Assembly (NCBI GenBank): GCA_948616985.1
Contig: CAPGDO010000001.1
Coordinates: 62,001-126,000 of the forward strand
Reading direction: 5' to 3'
Source of the DNA: MGBC163016 sp910588905
GTDB taxonomy: Bacteria; Actinomycetota; Coriobacteriia; Coriobacteriales; Eggerthellaceae
DNA: 64,000 nucleotides
Shown: positions 40,698-49,804 of the stretch, in pieces
Layout of the letters: every line of letters starts with the position of its first letter
Position numbering within the stretch: position 1 is the stretch's first letter
Position numbers and translations under genes: made by a program
Notes under the pieces: generated by a model
Database searches by the model: none
Told to the model about the DNA's origin: nothing
What the model saw: the letters and a program-made list of their open reading frames with translations, nothing else

Positions 40698-42470
40698 ATG
40701 GAAGAGGCTTTGAAGCACATAGCAGAGCGCCTGCGGGCGGGGGAGGACATCACGCCCAAGCAGCTCGAGCGCATCTTGCGCCAGCAGAGCCGCAAGCTAG
40801 CAGACCCATCCCAGCGCCTTTCCAAACGCGCTCTGATGGGTTGGTACATGCAGCAGCGGGCCCAGCGGAGCGCCTTTTGGGTATCCCTCCAGCTGGATAA
40901 GGCTCACGATGACGCCCTCATCCGGCTCTTGCGCGCGAAGCCCCGCAGGACCGCCTCAGGGGTGGCTACGGTCACCGTGCTCACAAAGCCGTGGCCCTGC
41001 CGTGCTGATTGCCTCTATTGTCCCAATGATGTGCGCATGCCCAAGAGCTACCTCGCTCAAGAGCCTGCCTGCCAGCGAGCGGAGCGATGCTCTTTCGATC
41101 CCTATCTCCAGGTGGCGGCGCGTCTGGGCATGCTGGGGTCCATGGGGCATAACACGGACAAAGTGGAGCTCATCGTGCTGGGTGGCACCTGGTTCGACTA
41201 TCCGTCCTCCTACCGGCTGTGGTTCGTCTGCCAGCTCTTCCGGGCCCTGGATGACTTCGGCATCCCTCGGCTCTCGGAAGAAGCCCAGCGCAGGAAGGCG
41301 CTCTATGAACGCTGGCCCAAGGCCCCAGAAGCGCTCTTCGCATCCCTCCAATCCCAAGTGGATAGGGGAGAGCTCAGCTACCCAGAGGCCCTGAGAGGAT
41401 TGCCTGGCTTTCCAGGAGCGCAGGAACTCGAAGACGAGGTCGGCTGGGAGAGGCTGGCAGCCTTGCACAAGGCCAACGAGACAGCTCAGGCCCGCTGCGT
41501 GGGGCTGGTGGTGGAGACACGGCCTGACACCCTGTCCCCTGACACCCTCACCGAGTTGCGGCGGTTGGGTGTGACGAAGGTGCAGCTGGGCATCCAGAGC
41601 CTTGATGAGGCCATCTTGGCCCAGAATTGCCGCACGGGGTCTGTCCAGGATGTGGAGCGGGCCTTGGCGCTCCTGCGCCTGTTCGGTTTCAAATCCCATG
41701 TCCATATGATGGCGAACCTCTTGGGGGGAAGCCCTGAGGGAGATCTGGAGCAGTATCGCAGGCTCATGGAGGATGAGCGCTGCCGGCCTGATGAGGTGAA
41801 GCTCTACCCCTGCGCCTTGGTGGAAAGCGCGCATCTGACAGAGGTCCATGAGGCGGGGTCATGGCAGCCCTATGGGGAAGAGGAGCTCGTGGATCTGCTG
41901 GCCGCCTGCGTGCGGGTCACGCCCGTCCATACCCGCATATCCCGCATGATCCGGGATATCCCCTCTCAAGATATCCTCGTTGGCTGCAAGAAGACGAACC
42001 TGCGCCAGATCGTGGAAGGAACGCTGGGCGATCATCCAACGGATGAGCCTGTCAGGGAGATGCGCCTGCGGGAAGTGGCCACGGATGCCTTAGACGAAGC
42101 AACCCTTCGCTTGGAAGAGGTGCCGTATCGGACGAGCAACACCGATGAGATGTTCCTCCAATGGGTGGATGGCAAAGGTGCCCTGGCCGCATTCTTGAGG
42201 TTGTCCCTGCCCCGGGAGGCTGCTCCGTGGGGCAACCATACCGCCATGATCCGAGAGGTCCATGTCTATGGTCGTGCCTCTCGGATCCACGAGGGCGAAG
42301 AGGGTAACCAGCATCTCGGGTTGGGCAAGCAGCTGGTGGAACGGGCTTGTGCGCTGGCGAAGGCCGCGGGATATGAGGCCGTTTTCGTCATCAGCGCGGT
42401 GGGTACCCGTGCCTATTACCGCAGCCTGGGCTTCCAGGATGCGGGACTCTATCAGGAGAGATGCCTCTAA
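40698..42470 (+). CDS. elp3: Elp3-family tRNA uridine-34 carboxymethylase (radical SAM/GNAT)
   Basis: A 590-residue homologue of the catalytic subunit of Elongator, which adds a carboxymethyl group to uridine-34 of tRNA. The radical SAM motif has C101, C105 and C108 (TKPWPCRADCLYCPND, the Elp3 signature), followed by VETRPDTL, TKVQLGIQSLD, RISRMIRDIPSQDI and REVHVYGRA. The C-terminal GNAT acetyl-CoA site is at about residue 541 (GLGKQLVERACALAKAAGY). Bacterial Elp3 proteins are known but uncommon, and act without the other Elongator subunits. The neighbouring Trm9-like gene could supply the next methylation. Confidence 0.93.
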   Translation: MEEALKHIAERLRAGEDITPKQLERILRQQSRKLADPSQRLSKRALMGWYMQQRAQRSAFWVSLQLDKAHDDALIRLLRAKPRRTASGVATVTVLTKPWPCRADCLYCPNDVRMPKSYLAQEPACQRAERCSFDPYLQVAARLGMLGSMGHNTDKVELIVLGGTWFDYPSSYRLWFVCQLFRALDDFGIPRLSEEAQRRKALYERWPKAPEALFASLQSQVDRGELSYPEALRGLPGFPGAQELEDEVGWERLAALHKANETAQARCVGLVVETRPDTLSPDTLTELRRLGVTKVQLGIQSLDEAILAQNCRTGSVQDVERALALLRLFGFKSHVHMMANLLGGSPEGDLEQYRRLMEDERCRPDEVKLYPCALVESAHLTEVHEAGSWQPYGEEELVDLLAACVRVTPVHTRISRMIRDIPSQDILVGCKKTNLRQIVEGTLGDHPTDEPVREMRLREVATDALDEATLRLEEVPYRTSNTDEMFLQWVDGKGALAAFLRLSLPREAAPWGNHTAMIREVHVYGRASRIHEGEEGNQHLGLGKQLVERACALAKAAGYEAVFVISAVGTRAYYRSLGFQDAGLYQERCL

Positions 42471-42475
42471 GGCTC

Positions 42476-43075
42476 CTACAGCACGTCCTTGATAGCCTGG
42501 AGCAATTCGCTGTATTCCGTGTAGGCGGGCACATCCGGGTATTCTTCGCGGAGCACATCAGTGGTGCGGAAGAAGAAACCAGCCTTCGAATAGAGGATCA
42601 TCCCCAGATCGTTGTAGGAATCTCCTGAGGCGATGGTCTCAAGACCGGCTGTGTGGAGTGCGCGCACGGTGGTGAGCTTCGTTTCGTCGCAGCGCATCTT
42701 GTAGCCGGTGATCTGACCGTCAAGGGATATGACCAGCTCGTTGCAGAAGATGGTGGGCCACCCCAGCTTCTCCATCAAGGGCTTCGCGAACTGTGAGAAG
42801 GTGTCTGAGATGATGATGACCTGGGTCAGCTGCCGCAGCTCATCCAAGAAGGCCTTCGCCCCTTCCATGGGCTCCATCTGGGCTATGACCTCTTGGATAT
42901 CCTGGATCCCCAGACCATGGTCATGCAAGAGCCCTAGGCGGTATTCCATGAGCTTGTCGTAGTCAGGCTCATCTCGTGTGGTGCGCGTCAGGCCTTCTAT
43001 CCCGGTCTTCTCTGCTACGGCTATCCAGATCTCCGGGACCAGCACGCCTTCAAGGTCAAGGCACACGACATTCAT
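42476..43075 (-). CDS. thrH: ThrH-like phosphoserine phosphatase/homoserine phosphotransferase
   Basis: A 199-residue HAD-superfamily enzyme. Motif I is CLDLEGVLVP (Asp6 nucleophile, Glu8 in place of the usual second Asp, a ThrH trait), motif II is IISDTFSQFA, and motif IV is ASGDSYNDLGM. ThrH proteins dephosphorylate phosphoserine and can transfer phosphate to homoserine. The ATG at 43075 has AGGAG 8 bases upstream; the GTG at 43084 lies inside that spacing. It is convergent with elp3, with 5 bases between the stops. Confidence 0.9.
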   Translation of the reverse strand: MNVVCLDLEGVLVPEIWIAVAEKTGIEGLTRTTRDEPDYDKLMEYRLGLLHDHGLGIQDIQEVIAQMEPMEGAKAFLDELRQLTQVIIISDTFSQFAKPLMEKLGWPTIFCNELVISLDGQITGYKMRCDETKLTTVRALHTAGLETIASGDSYNDLGMILYSKAGFFFRTTDVLREEYPDVPAYTEYSELLQAIKDVL

Positions 43076-43199
43076 CTTTGGCACTCCTATTCCCGCTTTC
43101 CTAGGTTATCCTATCCAGTATACGTTCTTTGAGGTTCACCGCACCGGTATGATGAGCGAAGCGGCCGGGTGGGGCGGGGAGTGTGGCGGACAGGATCCT

Positions 43200-44507
43200 A
43201 TGAAGGCGATGCGTCTGACAGAGGAAGAGAAAGCGGATCTGGCGAAAGCCGGGTCCAAGAAGCTGGATATCCTCAGCCGATGGCTGGATGGTCAGCTCAC
43301 CTGCTCCCATTGTCGCAAATGCACCCGACGCTGCGATATCTTGGAGGGTCCCGGCTTTGACATGGGCCAGATCATCGCTGCCTATGAGAAGGTCACCAGC
43401 CTCCCCTATGATGAGCAGCCCGCGGGCGTCATCGCCTTGGCCCAGGAGGATCCCCTGCTCTACCACACGTTGCGCCGCTGCTGCTTCTGCGGTCACTGCA
43501 CGGCTGCCTGTGCCCGCCATATCGGTGCTCCTGACTCCATGCGGGCTTGGCGTGAGCTGTTCATGCGGGCGAACCTCATGCCGCCGGATGACTCCAAGCT
43601 GGTCATGGTAGACAACGAGTGGCATATCTTCAGCGCCTATCGGGCCATCTATCAGGTGGCGTACCCTGAGGTGGTCACCTTGGATGCAGCAGCTGACCAC
43701 GGTCAGGGTTGGGTGGATACGCTCCTGTTCCCCGGATGCTCTCTGGTGTCCTACGCCCCTGAGGTGGTCAAGGTCCTGGGCCAGTGGCTCACGGATGCGA
43801 ATGTCTCCTGGGCGCTCTCAGATGCCTGCTGCGGCAGTCCGCTCATGAGCGCGGGGCTCTTCCAGCGGGCCCACGATCTTCGGCTCTCGGTCATCCAGAA
43901 GATGCAGAAGGCGGGGATCACGCGCATGGTGACCATCTGCCCCGGTTGTGCCGATGAATTCCGAGAGGATATGCCTGCGGGCATAGAGCTCGTGCCCCTG
44001 CCGGAGCTGCTCCTTGCGAAAGCGGAAGCGCATCAGGAGCTGACCGGCTCATCAGGGTTCGACCCCATGAGCCTCCCTTCCGTCACCTTCTTCGATTCTT
44101 GCCATGACCGGGAGGATGCGCGTAATGCCAACGCCTTGCGCCAGCTCTTCGCGCGCTTCCTGCCCAACACGGCCCAGGCGGAGATGGATCACGCCAAACG
44201 TGGCACGCTCTGCTGCGGCGCGGGCGGGGCCGTCTCTGCCTATGATGCGGATATCTCCAACGAACGGGTCTGGCGGGTCATCGGAGAAGCGAAGCACACC
44301 GGTGCTTCTGCGCTCATCACCATGTGCCCCACCTGCACCTATACCGTGGCTCAGGCCTGTCTTGCTGCTCCGAAGGAGGGGCTCTGGAACCTCCATTACC
44401 TGGAGGCGCTCTTCGGTGTGAAGATAGACTGGGAGCAGGTATTCCAGCAATTGGGGGATATGTGGACGGGCGAATACGGCCCATGGCTCAGTCAGACGTT
44501 CTTCTAG
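43200..44507 (+). CDS. (Fe-S)-binding protein with two CCG (HdrD-like) domains
   Basis: A 435-residue redox protein. Two [4Fe-4S] ferredoxin motifs are at C35/C38/C41/C45 and C94-C104 (CCFCGHCTAAC). They are followed by two cysteine-rich CCG domains: CCGSPL with CPGC, and CCGAGG with CPTC. This is the layout of heterodisulfide-reductase D-type and related subunits that move electrons to disulfides or quinones. It has no membrane helices. I chose ATG 43200 with AGGA 4 bases upstream; ATG 43149 is also possible. The electron partner is not visible nearby. Confidence 0.85.
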   Translation: MKAMRLTEEEKADLAKAGSKKLDILSRWLDGQLTCSHCRKCTRRCDILEGPGFDMGQIIAAYEKVTSLPYDEQPAGVIALAQEDPLLYHTLRRCCFCGHCTAACARHIGAPDSMRAWRELFMRANLMPPDDSKLVMVDNEWHIFSAYRAIYQVAYPEVVTLDAAADHGQGWVDTLLFPGCSLVSYAPEVVKVLGQWLTDANVSWALSDACCGSPLMSAGLFQRAHDLRLSVIQKMQKAGITRMVTICPGCADEFREDMPAGIELVPLPELLLAKAEAHQELTGSSGFDPMSLPSVTFFDSCHDREDARNANALRQLFARFLPNTAQAEMDHAKRGTLCCGAGGAVSAYDADISNERVWRVIGEAKHTGASALITMCPTCTYTVAQACLAAPKEGLWNLHYLEALFGVKIDWEQVFQQLGDMWTGEYGPWLSQTFF

Positions 44508-44520
44508 GTGGCAAGCATCC

Positions 44521-45339
44521 ATGACAGCAGACGGAAACGAAACCCAGCAAAGCACCCAAAGGCGTGCTCCCTTCGGGAATCGAGGGCAGATAACCAGTAG
44601 GCCTTCGCGGGAGACCATCATCTCCTCCTATGCTGCCCAAGATGCAGCGCGGGCTCGGAATGCCCGCATGCACTCTCAGGAGGCAGCGCGCAACTACAAC
44701 GAGAACTCCCTTCGCCTGAAGGAGCGGGAGAGCCAACGCCGCATCCTAGAGGCCCAGCGGGCTGAATCAGAGCGCATGGGTGCTCAGCGGCGCCAGGCTC
44801 AACGTGAGATGGATGCAGCCAATGCACGCACCTATTCCAGCATCCATGAGCAGGAGGCCCATGAGATCACGCGGGCCCATAAGATAGCGCGCCCCCTGAG
44901 CTCCCAAGAGAGCCGCAATCGCACTCAGATGTCTCGGGATGCCTACGAGCGCGAACGGGAGATGCGGGATGCGCTCTCGGTCCGGCGCAATGCCCGCACG
45001 ACCAACCGTGAGGTCATCGATGGCCGTGGCAGCATAGATTCGCGCGCCTTCAACGAGCAGAACAGGATGGTGGGCTATTCCGTCAGCGAAGAGGACAAGC
45101 CCGCGCCTGCGGTGGATGCCTCCAACCCGAAGGCGAAGTGGCACTCCCATGCAGGCCAGGGGTTCGGCAACGGTGCGCGTCGCAGGGTGGACCTGGGCTC
45201 GCTCTCTGACTCCATCAGCGGCAGCGCGAACTACGGTAAGGGTCCGCGCACCTTCTCATCCCTTCCGCCTTTCGTGCGCATCGCCATCCCCGTACTGGTA
45301 GTGCTGCTCATCGTCTTGATCGTCATCGTGTTCTTCTAG
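44521..45339 (+). CDS. Tail-anchored charged protein of unknown function
   Basis: A 272-residue protein: about 240 residues rich in Arg, Glu, Gln and Ala (NSLRLKERESQRRILEAQRA, probably a long helix or coiled coil over about residues 35-165), a Gly/Ser linker, and one C-terminal membrane helix (IAIPVLVVLLIVLIVIVFF). It has no signal peptide, so the bulk should be cytoplasmic and anchored by the tail. I recognise no family. It lies 13 bases after the Fe-S protein and directly before a TatD gene. Confidence 0.75.
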   Translation: MTADGNETQQSTQRRAPFGNRGQITSRPSRETIISSYAAQDAARARNARMHSQEAARNYNENSLRLKERESQRRILEAQRAESERMGAQRRQAQREMDAANARTYSSIHEQEAHEITRAHKIARPLSSQESRNRTQMSRDAYEREREMRDALSVRRNARTTNREVIDGRGSIDSRAFNEQNRMVGYSVSEEDKPAPAVDASNPKAKWHSHAGQGFGNGARRRVDLGSLSDSISGSANYGKGPRTFSSLPPFVRIAIPVLVVLLIVLIVIVFF

Positions 45340-45340
45340 G

Positions 45341-46111
45341 ATGGGCGTGCTCTATGACATGCACTGTCATCTTGATTTCGCCGACAAAAGCGAACGGATC
45401 GCCCAAGAGTCTGCCCAGGCACAGATAGCGGCCCTCAGCTGTACGGTGGTGCCCACCAGCTTCGTGTCGGACCAAGACCGGTTCGCTGGCTATGAGAACA
45501 TCCGGGTCTCGCTGGGGATGCATCCTTGGTGGGTGGCTGATGCCCGGGTGAGCGAAGCCGATATCGCTCATTTCGAGACCCTCGTATCCGAAGCTTCCTT
45601 CATCGGGGAGATAGGGCTTGACTTCGCCGAGAGACGCAAGGGGTCCAAGGATCGTCAGCTCGCTGTGCTCACCCGTCTGCTCCAAGCCATCCACGGGGCG
45701 GGGGACGGCCGCATCATCACCTTCCATGCCGTTCATGCTGCTACTCCATTGATGGATCTTCTGGATGATCTGGGCATCTTCCAGCGCAACCGGTGCCTCT
45801 TCCATTGGTTCCAAGGCTCTTCGGAGGAACTGGGCCGTGCTGTGGATAGGGGAGCTGTGTTCTCGGTGGGAAGGCGGATGCTGGCCACGGAGAAGGGTAG
45901 CCGCATCGCCGCTGACATCCCAGAAGGCCAGCTCCTCCTGGAGACCGACGAGCCCGCCCATGAGGGCAGTCCTTGGAGCGTCGCCGCATGGCGCGAACAG
46001 CTCGAGAGCACGCTCAGCGCCCTTGCCCGGCTCAGGAAAGTGAGCTCCAGCCATCTGGAGGCAGCGCTCCTCGAGAACGCTCAGGCGCTGTTGGCCCATC
46101 CTTCCACCTGA
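45341..46111 (+). CDS. TatD-family metal-dependent hydrolase/DNase
   Basis: A 256-residue TIM-barrel amidohydrolase. YDMHCHLDF provides the metal-binding His8 and His10; SFIGEIGLDF carries the conserved Glu; FHAVHAA, LFHWFQGS and LLLETDEPA carry the remaining metal and catalytic residues. TatD proteins cut DNA 3' ends or act in peptide or tRNA quality control. This one is divergent (FHAVHAA where HxR-type residues are usual), so activity is uncertain. It starts 1 base after the previous stop. Confidence 0.88.
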   Translation: MGVLYDMHCHLDFADKSERIAQESAQAQIAALSCTVVPTSFVSDQDRFAGYENIRVSLGMHPWWVADARVSEADIAHFETLVSEASFIGEIGLDFAERRKGSKDRQLAVLTRLLQAIHGAGDGRIITFHAVHAATPLMDLLDDLGIFQRNRCLFHWFQGSSEELGRAVDRGAVFSVGRRMLATEKGSRIAADIPEGQLLLETDEPAHEGSPWSVAAWREQLESTLSALARLRKVSSSHLEAALLENAQALLAHPST

Positions 46112-46148
46112 TGTGTCTCTATCCACGGTGAGTGCGGTCTGTTCCGGT

Positions 46149-46154
46149 GTATCA
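46149..46154 (+). promoter_or_regulatory. Possible -10 box for the chorismate mutase operon
   Basis: TATCAT about 70 bases before the ATG at 46223. The leader holds the small AGGATG/CATCCT hairpin near 46170 but nothing that looks like a T-box. The -35 is not clear. Confidence 0.3.
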
Positions 46155-46222
46155 TAGCCCCCACGCGCAGACAGGATGCTCGCATCCTTTGAGCGCTAAG
46201 GAATGATCCGAAAGGATGGAAG

Positions 46223-46504
46223 ATGCCAGATCAGAACCAGGCATTCGAGGAGATCGAGAAGCACCGCCGCTCTATCGATGAGATAGACGAGCAGCTGGTC
46301 AGCCTCCTCAACAAGCGCGCAGGTCACTCCCTTGTGATCCGCGGACTGAAGCCCGAAGCCAAGATGGGCCTTTTCGACGCCAAGCGCGAAGAGGAGATCT
46401 TGACCAAGGTGTCCAGCATGAATGACGGCCCCCTCTACAACGAGAACCTTCGCGAGATCTACAGCACCATCTTGAAGGTCATGAAGGAGACGCCGTCGGT
46501 ATGA
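46223..46504 (+). CDS. Chorismate mutase (AroQ type)
   Basis: A 93-residue, all-helical enzyme that turns chorismate into prephenate for phenylalanine and tyrosine. The typical opening RRSIDEIDEQLVSLLNKRA holds the substrate-binding Arg, Asp and Lys positions, and the later VSSMNDGP...REIYSTILKVM region completes the site. CCGAAAGGATGG precedes the ATG. It overlaps the DAHP synthase gene by 4 bases (ATGA); such pairs often form a complex in which the mutase domain confers feedback control. Confidence 0.92.
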   Translation: MPDQNQAFEEIEKHRRSIDEIDEQLVSLLNKRAGHSLVIRGLKPEAKMGLFDAKREEEILTKVSSMNDGPLYNENLREIYSTILKVMKETPSV

Positions 46505-47301
46505 GCTACGAGAACATCCCTCCCATCCCAGACCTCGGCCAGCGGTCTGAGGAGATAACCATCTATGCTGGTCCCTGTTCTGTTGAATCCGCTGAGCAGT
46601 TCGACGAGGTAGCGGCTTGCGTCAAGGAGCTGGGGCTCCATTGGGTCCGTGGCGGCGCCTTCAAGCCTCGCACCAACCCTCATTCGTTCCAAGGCCTTGG
46701 CGAAGAGGCGCTCAAGATCATGAAGGAGGCAGGGGAGAAGCACGGCTTGCTCACCTTGACCGAGGTCATGGATTCAGCCCATTGCGAACTGGTCCATGAT
46801 TATGTGGACGGCTTGCAGGTAGGCGCACGCAATTTCCAGAACTTCAGCCTGCTGAAGAAGATCGGCCAGGTAACGGCCGACTCTCACAAGATGGTCCTTT
46901 ACAAGCGCGGCTTCGCGGGCACCATCGCCGAGTGGCTGGCAGCCTGTGACTACATCTCTGACTGCGGCAATGACAACATCGTGCTCTGCGAGCGTGGCAT
47001 CCGCACCTTCGAGACGGCCACGCGCTTCACGTTGGATATCGCTGCCGTACCCGTCATCCATAAGCAATCGCTCTTGCCCGTTTGCATCGACGTATCCCAT
47101 CCCGCCGGTCAGCGTGACCTGGTTCCGGCTTTGGCGAAGGCGGCGGTGGCGGCGGGCGCTGACAGCCTGATGATAGAGGTGCATCCCGATCCCCCTGCGG
47201 CCCTCTCTGACGGCCCGCAGCAGCTGACCCCCGCTCAGTTCAAGACCCTTGTCGCTGAGCTGCGTCAGATCGCGGACGTGCTGGGTAAGAGGATCGTCTA
47301 G
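46501..47301 (+). CDS. aroF: 3-deoxy-7-phosphoheptulonate (DAHP) synthase, type I-beta
   Basis: It condenses phosphoenolpyruvate and erythrose-4-phosphate to DAHP, the first step of the shikimate pathway. The 266-residue core enzyme (KDSA-like, no ACT domain) has YAGPCSVES, VRGGAFKPRTNPHSFQGLG, VGARNFQNFSLLK, VLYKRGFAGTIAEW, CERGIRTFE and the C-terminal IEVHPDPPAALSDGPQQL. It is coupled to chorismate mutase upstream. Confidence 0.95.
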   Translation: MSYENIPPIPDLGQRSEEITIYAGPCSVESAEQFDEVAACVKELGLHWVRGGAFKPRTNPHSFQGLGEEALKIMKEAGEKHGLLTLTEVMDSAHCELVHDYVDGLQVGARNFQNFSLLKKIGQVTADSHKMVLYKRGFAGTIAEWLAACDYISDCGNDNIVLCERGIRTFETATRFTLDIAAVPVIHKQSLLPVCIDVSHPAGQRDLVPALAKAAVAAGADSLMIEVHPDPPAALSDGPQQLTPAQFKTLVAELRQIADVLGKRIV

Positions 47302-47331
47302 GCTCTTGGGACGTTGTAAGGAAGGTATGCT

Positions 47332-49668
47332 TTGCCCATAGATACTGATTCGCTGAACCCGCCCCAAAGAGAAGCGGTCCTCACCACGGAGGGGCCGCTT
47401 CTCGTCCTTGCTGGAGCAGGTTCAGGCAAGACCCGGGTGCTCACCTATCGCATCGCGCACATGATAGACGCGCAGATAGCCCACCCCTGGGAGATATTGG
47501 CTATCACATTCACCAACAAGGCTGCCGCTGAGATGCGTGAGCGCCTCTCCTCTCTCATCGGGGGACAAGCCCGGGGAATGTGGGTCTCCACCTTCCATAG
47601 CATGTGCGTGCGCATCCTGCGTCAGGACGCTGAGAAGCTCGGATACACGCGCACCTTCACCATCTATGATGCCGATGATCAGAAGCGTCTGGTGAAGTCC
47701 ATCATGGCAGAGCTCGATCTGAACCCCAAGCTCTTCCAGCCCAACGTCATCGCTGCCAAGATATCCCAGGCGAAGAACGAGCTCATCGTACCCGGTGACT
47801 TCGCGAACGAGGCGATGGACATCGCGGACAAGGCAGCAGCCCGCGTCTACGAGGCGTACCAGAGCCGTCTGAGGGCTGCCAACGCCATGGATTTCGACGA
47901 TCTGCTCATGTATGTCTATCTCCTGTTCAAGCATCATCCCGAGGTGCTCAGCGCCTACCAGGAGCGCTTCCGCTATATCCTGGTGGACGAATACCAAGAC
48001 ACGAATCACGCCCAGTACGCCATCACCCAGTTCCTGGCGGCCAAGAGCCGCAACATCATGGTGGTGGGAGACGATGATCAGTCCATCTACTCCTGGCGTG
48101 GTGCCGACATCCGCAACATCTTGGAATTCGAGCAGGATTACCCCGATGCCACCACGGTGAAGCTCGAACAGAACTATCGTTCTACGGGCACTATCCTGAA
48201 GGCGGCCAATGAGGTGATATCCCATAACACCTCTCGGAAGGAGAAGCGCCTGTTCACCGACCAAGGGGACGGTGAGCGCATCTCGGTCTACGTGGCTGCT
48301 GATGAGCGGGATGAAGGCCGGTGGATCGCGGGCGAGATGGAGAAGCTCCATGAAGGGGGCAAGCGCTACAGCCAGATGGCGCTCTTCTATCGCACGAACG
48401 CCCAATCTCGCGTGCTGGAGGATATGCTCTTGCGGGCAGGGGTGCCGTATCGGATCGTGGGCGGCACCAAGTTCTTCGACCGGGCTGAGATCCGTCATGT
48501 CATGGCCTATCTCTCCTTGGTGGAGAACCCCTCTGACGATATGGCCTTCGAGCGCATCGTCAACGTACCGCGCCGGGGCATCGGCGCAACCACCCTCGAG
48601 CGCATACGCAGCTTCGCCGAACAGCTGGGCATGCCGCTCTCAGCGGCAGCGGAGATGCTCTTGGTGGATGAGGACGTCCGCCCCTCCGTGCGCCGGGCTC
48701 TGGGGGAGCTCATAGAGCTGCTCCGCCAAGCGCGCACCTACTCAGGGGACCTGCGCCGGGTGATAGAGCGCATCATCGAGGAAACGGGCCTCATCCAAGC
48801 CTACGAGGCCGAGGGCGCCGATGAAGCACTCGGTCGCGTCGAGAACATCAAGGAGTTCTTCGGTGTCGTGTCCGAATTCGCTGAGACCCATGCATCGGAG
48901 GATGCCCTTTATGCTCCTCCCACCGCTGAAGAGGATGGCGAAGAGGAGCCCCTGCGCGAGCTGAGAGGGGACTCGCTCCCGGATTTCCTGGAGTGGGTGC
49001 GCTTGCGCACCGATCTTGATTCCATGGCCGAGGATGGGGATGCCGTCACGTTGATGACGGTGCATTCATCTAAGGGCTTGGAGTTCGACACCGTCTTCGT
49101 GGGTGGGATGGAAGAGGGCATCTTCCCTCATATGACCTCCATCTCCGAAGCTTCGGGTTATGAGGAAGAGCGGCGCTTGGCCTATGTGGCCATCACCCGT
49201 GCCCGGAAGAAGCTCTATCTGAGCTGTGCTCAGACACGCAAGCTCTTCGGCCAGACCAACGCCAACCAGATATCCAGCTTCTTGCGGGATATCCCCCAAG
49301 AGCTCAGGGAAACGCGCGGGCTTGGCTCAGCCGGGTTCTCAGGGAGCGGCTGGGAGAAGCGGGGGAGTCGCCGCGGCATAGCCGGTTCGGGCACGGAAGC
49401 GGGCGGCGGTCGCGTGTTCGGTCAGTCGAGCGCTTCCGGTTCGCGCAAGGGAAGCTCCTGGGCCTCCTCCTCGCGGGGCACGTCCCGGGATGGCAAGCGG
49501 GCCGGTGCGAAGGAGACCTTCAAGAGCGGGGATACCGTCGATCACAAGACTTTTGGTCGCGGCACGGTGGTGAAGGCGGCGGGGGACGTCATCTACGTCA
49601 AGTTCAAGAACACAGGGGCCACGAAGAAGCTGCTCAAGGATTACGCTCCTATCGTGAAGATAGGCTAA
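47332..49668 (+). CDS. pcrA: UvrD/PcrA-type ATP-dependent DNA helicase
   Basis: A 778-residue superfamily 1A helicase for DNA repair and plasmid replication. Motif I is AGAGSGKT (residues 27-34); motifs Ia (TFTNKAAAEM), II (VDEYQDTN), III (GDDDQSIYSWRGAD), IV (NYRST), V (MTVHSSKGLEFDTVF) and VI (YVAITRARKKL) are all present. The C-terminus is a Gly/Ser-rich linker followed by a tudor-like DHKTFGRGTVV domain, as in PcrA. The TTG start is supported by AAGGAAGG 6 bases upstream and by the conserved SLNPPQREAV. Confidence 0.96.
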   Translation: MPIDTDSLNPPQREAVLTTEGPLLVLAGAGSGKTRVLTYRIAHMIDAQIAHPWEILAITFTNKAAAEMRERLSSLIGGQARGMWVSTFHSMCVRILRQDAEKLGYTRTFTIYDADDQKRLVKSIMAELDLNPKLFQPNVIAAKISQAKNELIVPGDFANEAMDIADKAAARVYEAYQSRLRAANAMDFDDLLMYVYLLFKHHPEVLSAYQERFRYILVDEYQDTNHAQYAITQFLAAKSRNIMVVGDDDQSIYSWRGADIRNILEFEQDYPDATTVKLEQNYRSTGTILKAANEVISHNTSRKEKRLFTDQGDGERISVYVAADERDEGRWIAGEMEKLHEGGKRYSQMALFYRTNAQSRVLEDMLLRAGVPYRIVGGTKFFDRAEIRHVMAYLSLVENPSDDMAFERIVNVPRRGIGATTLERIRSFAEQLGMPLSAAAEMLLVDEDVRPSVRRALGELIELLRQARTYSGDLRRVIERIIEETGLIQAYEAEGADEALGRVENIKEFFGVVSEFAETHASEDALYAPPTAEEDGEEEPLRELRGDSLPDFLEWVRLRTDLDSMAEDGDAVTLMTVHSSKGLEFDTVFVGGMEEGIFPHMTSISEASGYEEERRLAYVAITRARKKLYLSCAQTRKLFGQTNANQISSFLRDIPQELRETRGLGSAGFSGSGWEKRGSRRGIAGSGTEAGGGRVFGQSSASGSRKGSSWASSSRGTSRDGKRAGAKETFKSGDTVDHKTFGRGTVVKAAGDVIYVKFKNTGATKKLLKDYAPIVKIG

Positions 49669-49692
49669 GCCGCCTTCGCCGGGCAGGGTCCT

Positions 49693-49739
49693 GGCCTTCC
49701 AGCGCGGTATGCAACGGCCCGCTGGGACGAAGGCCTTTT
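49693..49739 (+). terminator. Terminator after pcrA
   Basis: GGCCTT...CAGCG pairs with CGCTG...AAGGCC in a long imperfect stem, followed by TTTT (49736-49739). It lies between pcrA and the pyrophosphatase gene. Confidence 0.6.
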
Positions 49740-49804
49740 GTCTCTTGTACGTGCTTGCGCTAGGATGTCCTTTCGAAGAGAGGGTAGACCATCAAGGAGG
49801 GCAG

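Noticed and set aside
46112..46222. A T-box ahead of the chorismate mutase operon
   Set aside because: The leader is about 110 bases and lacks the T-box bulge sequence and a terminator.
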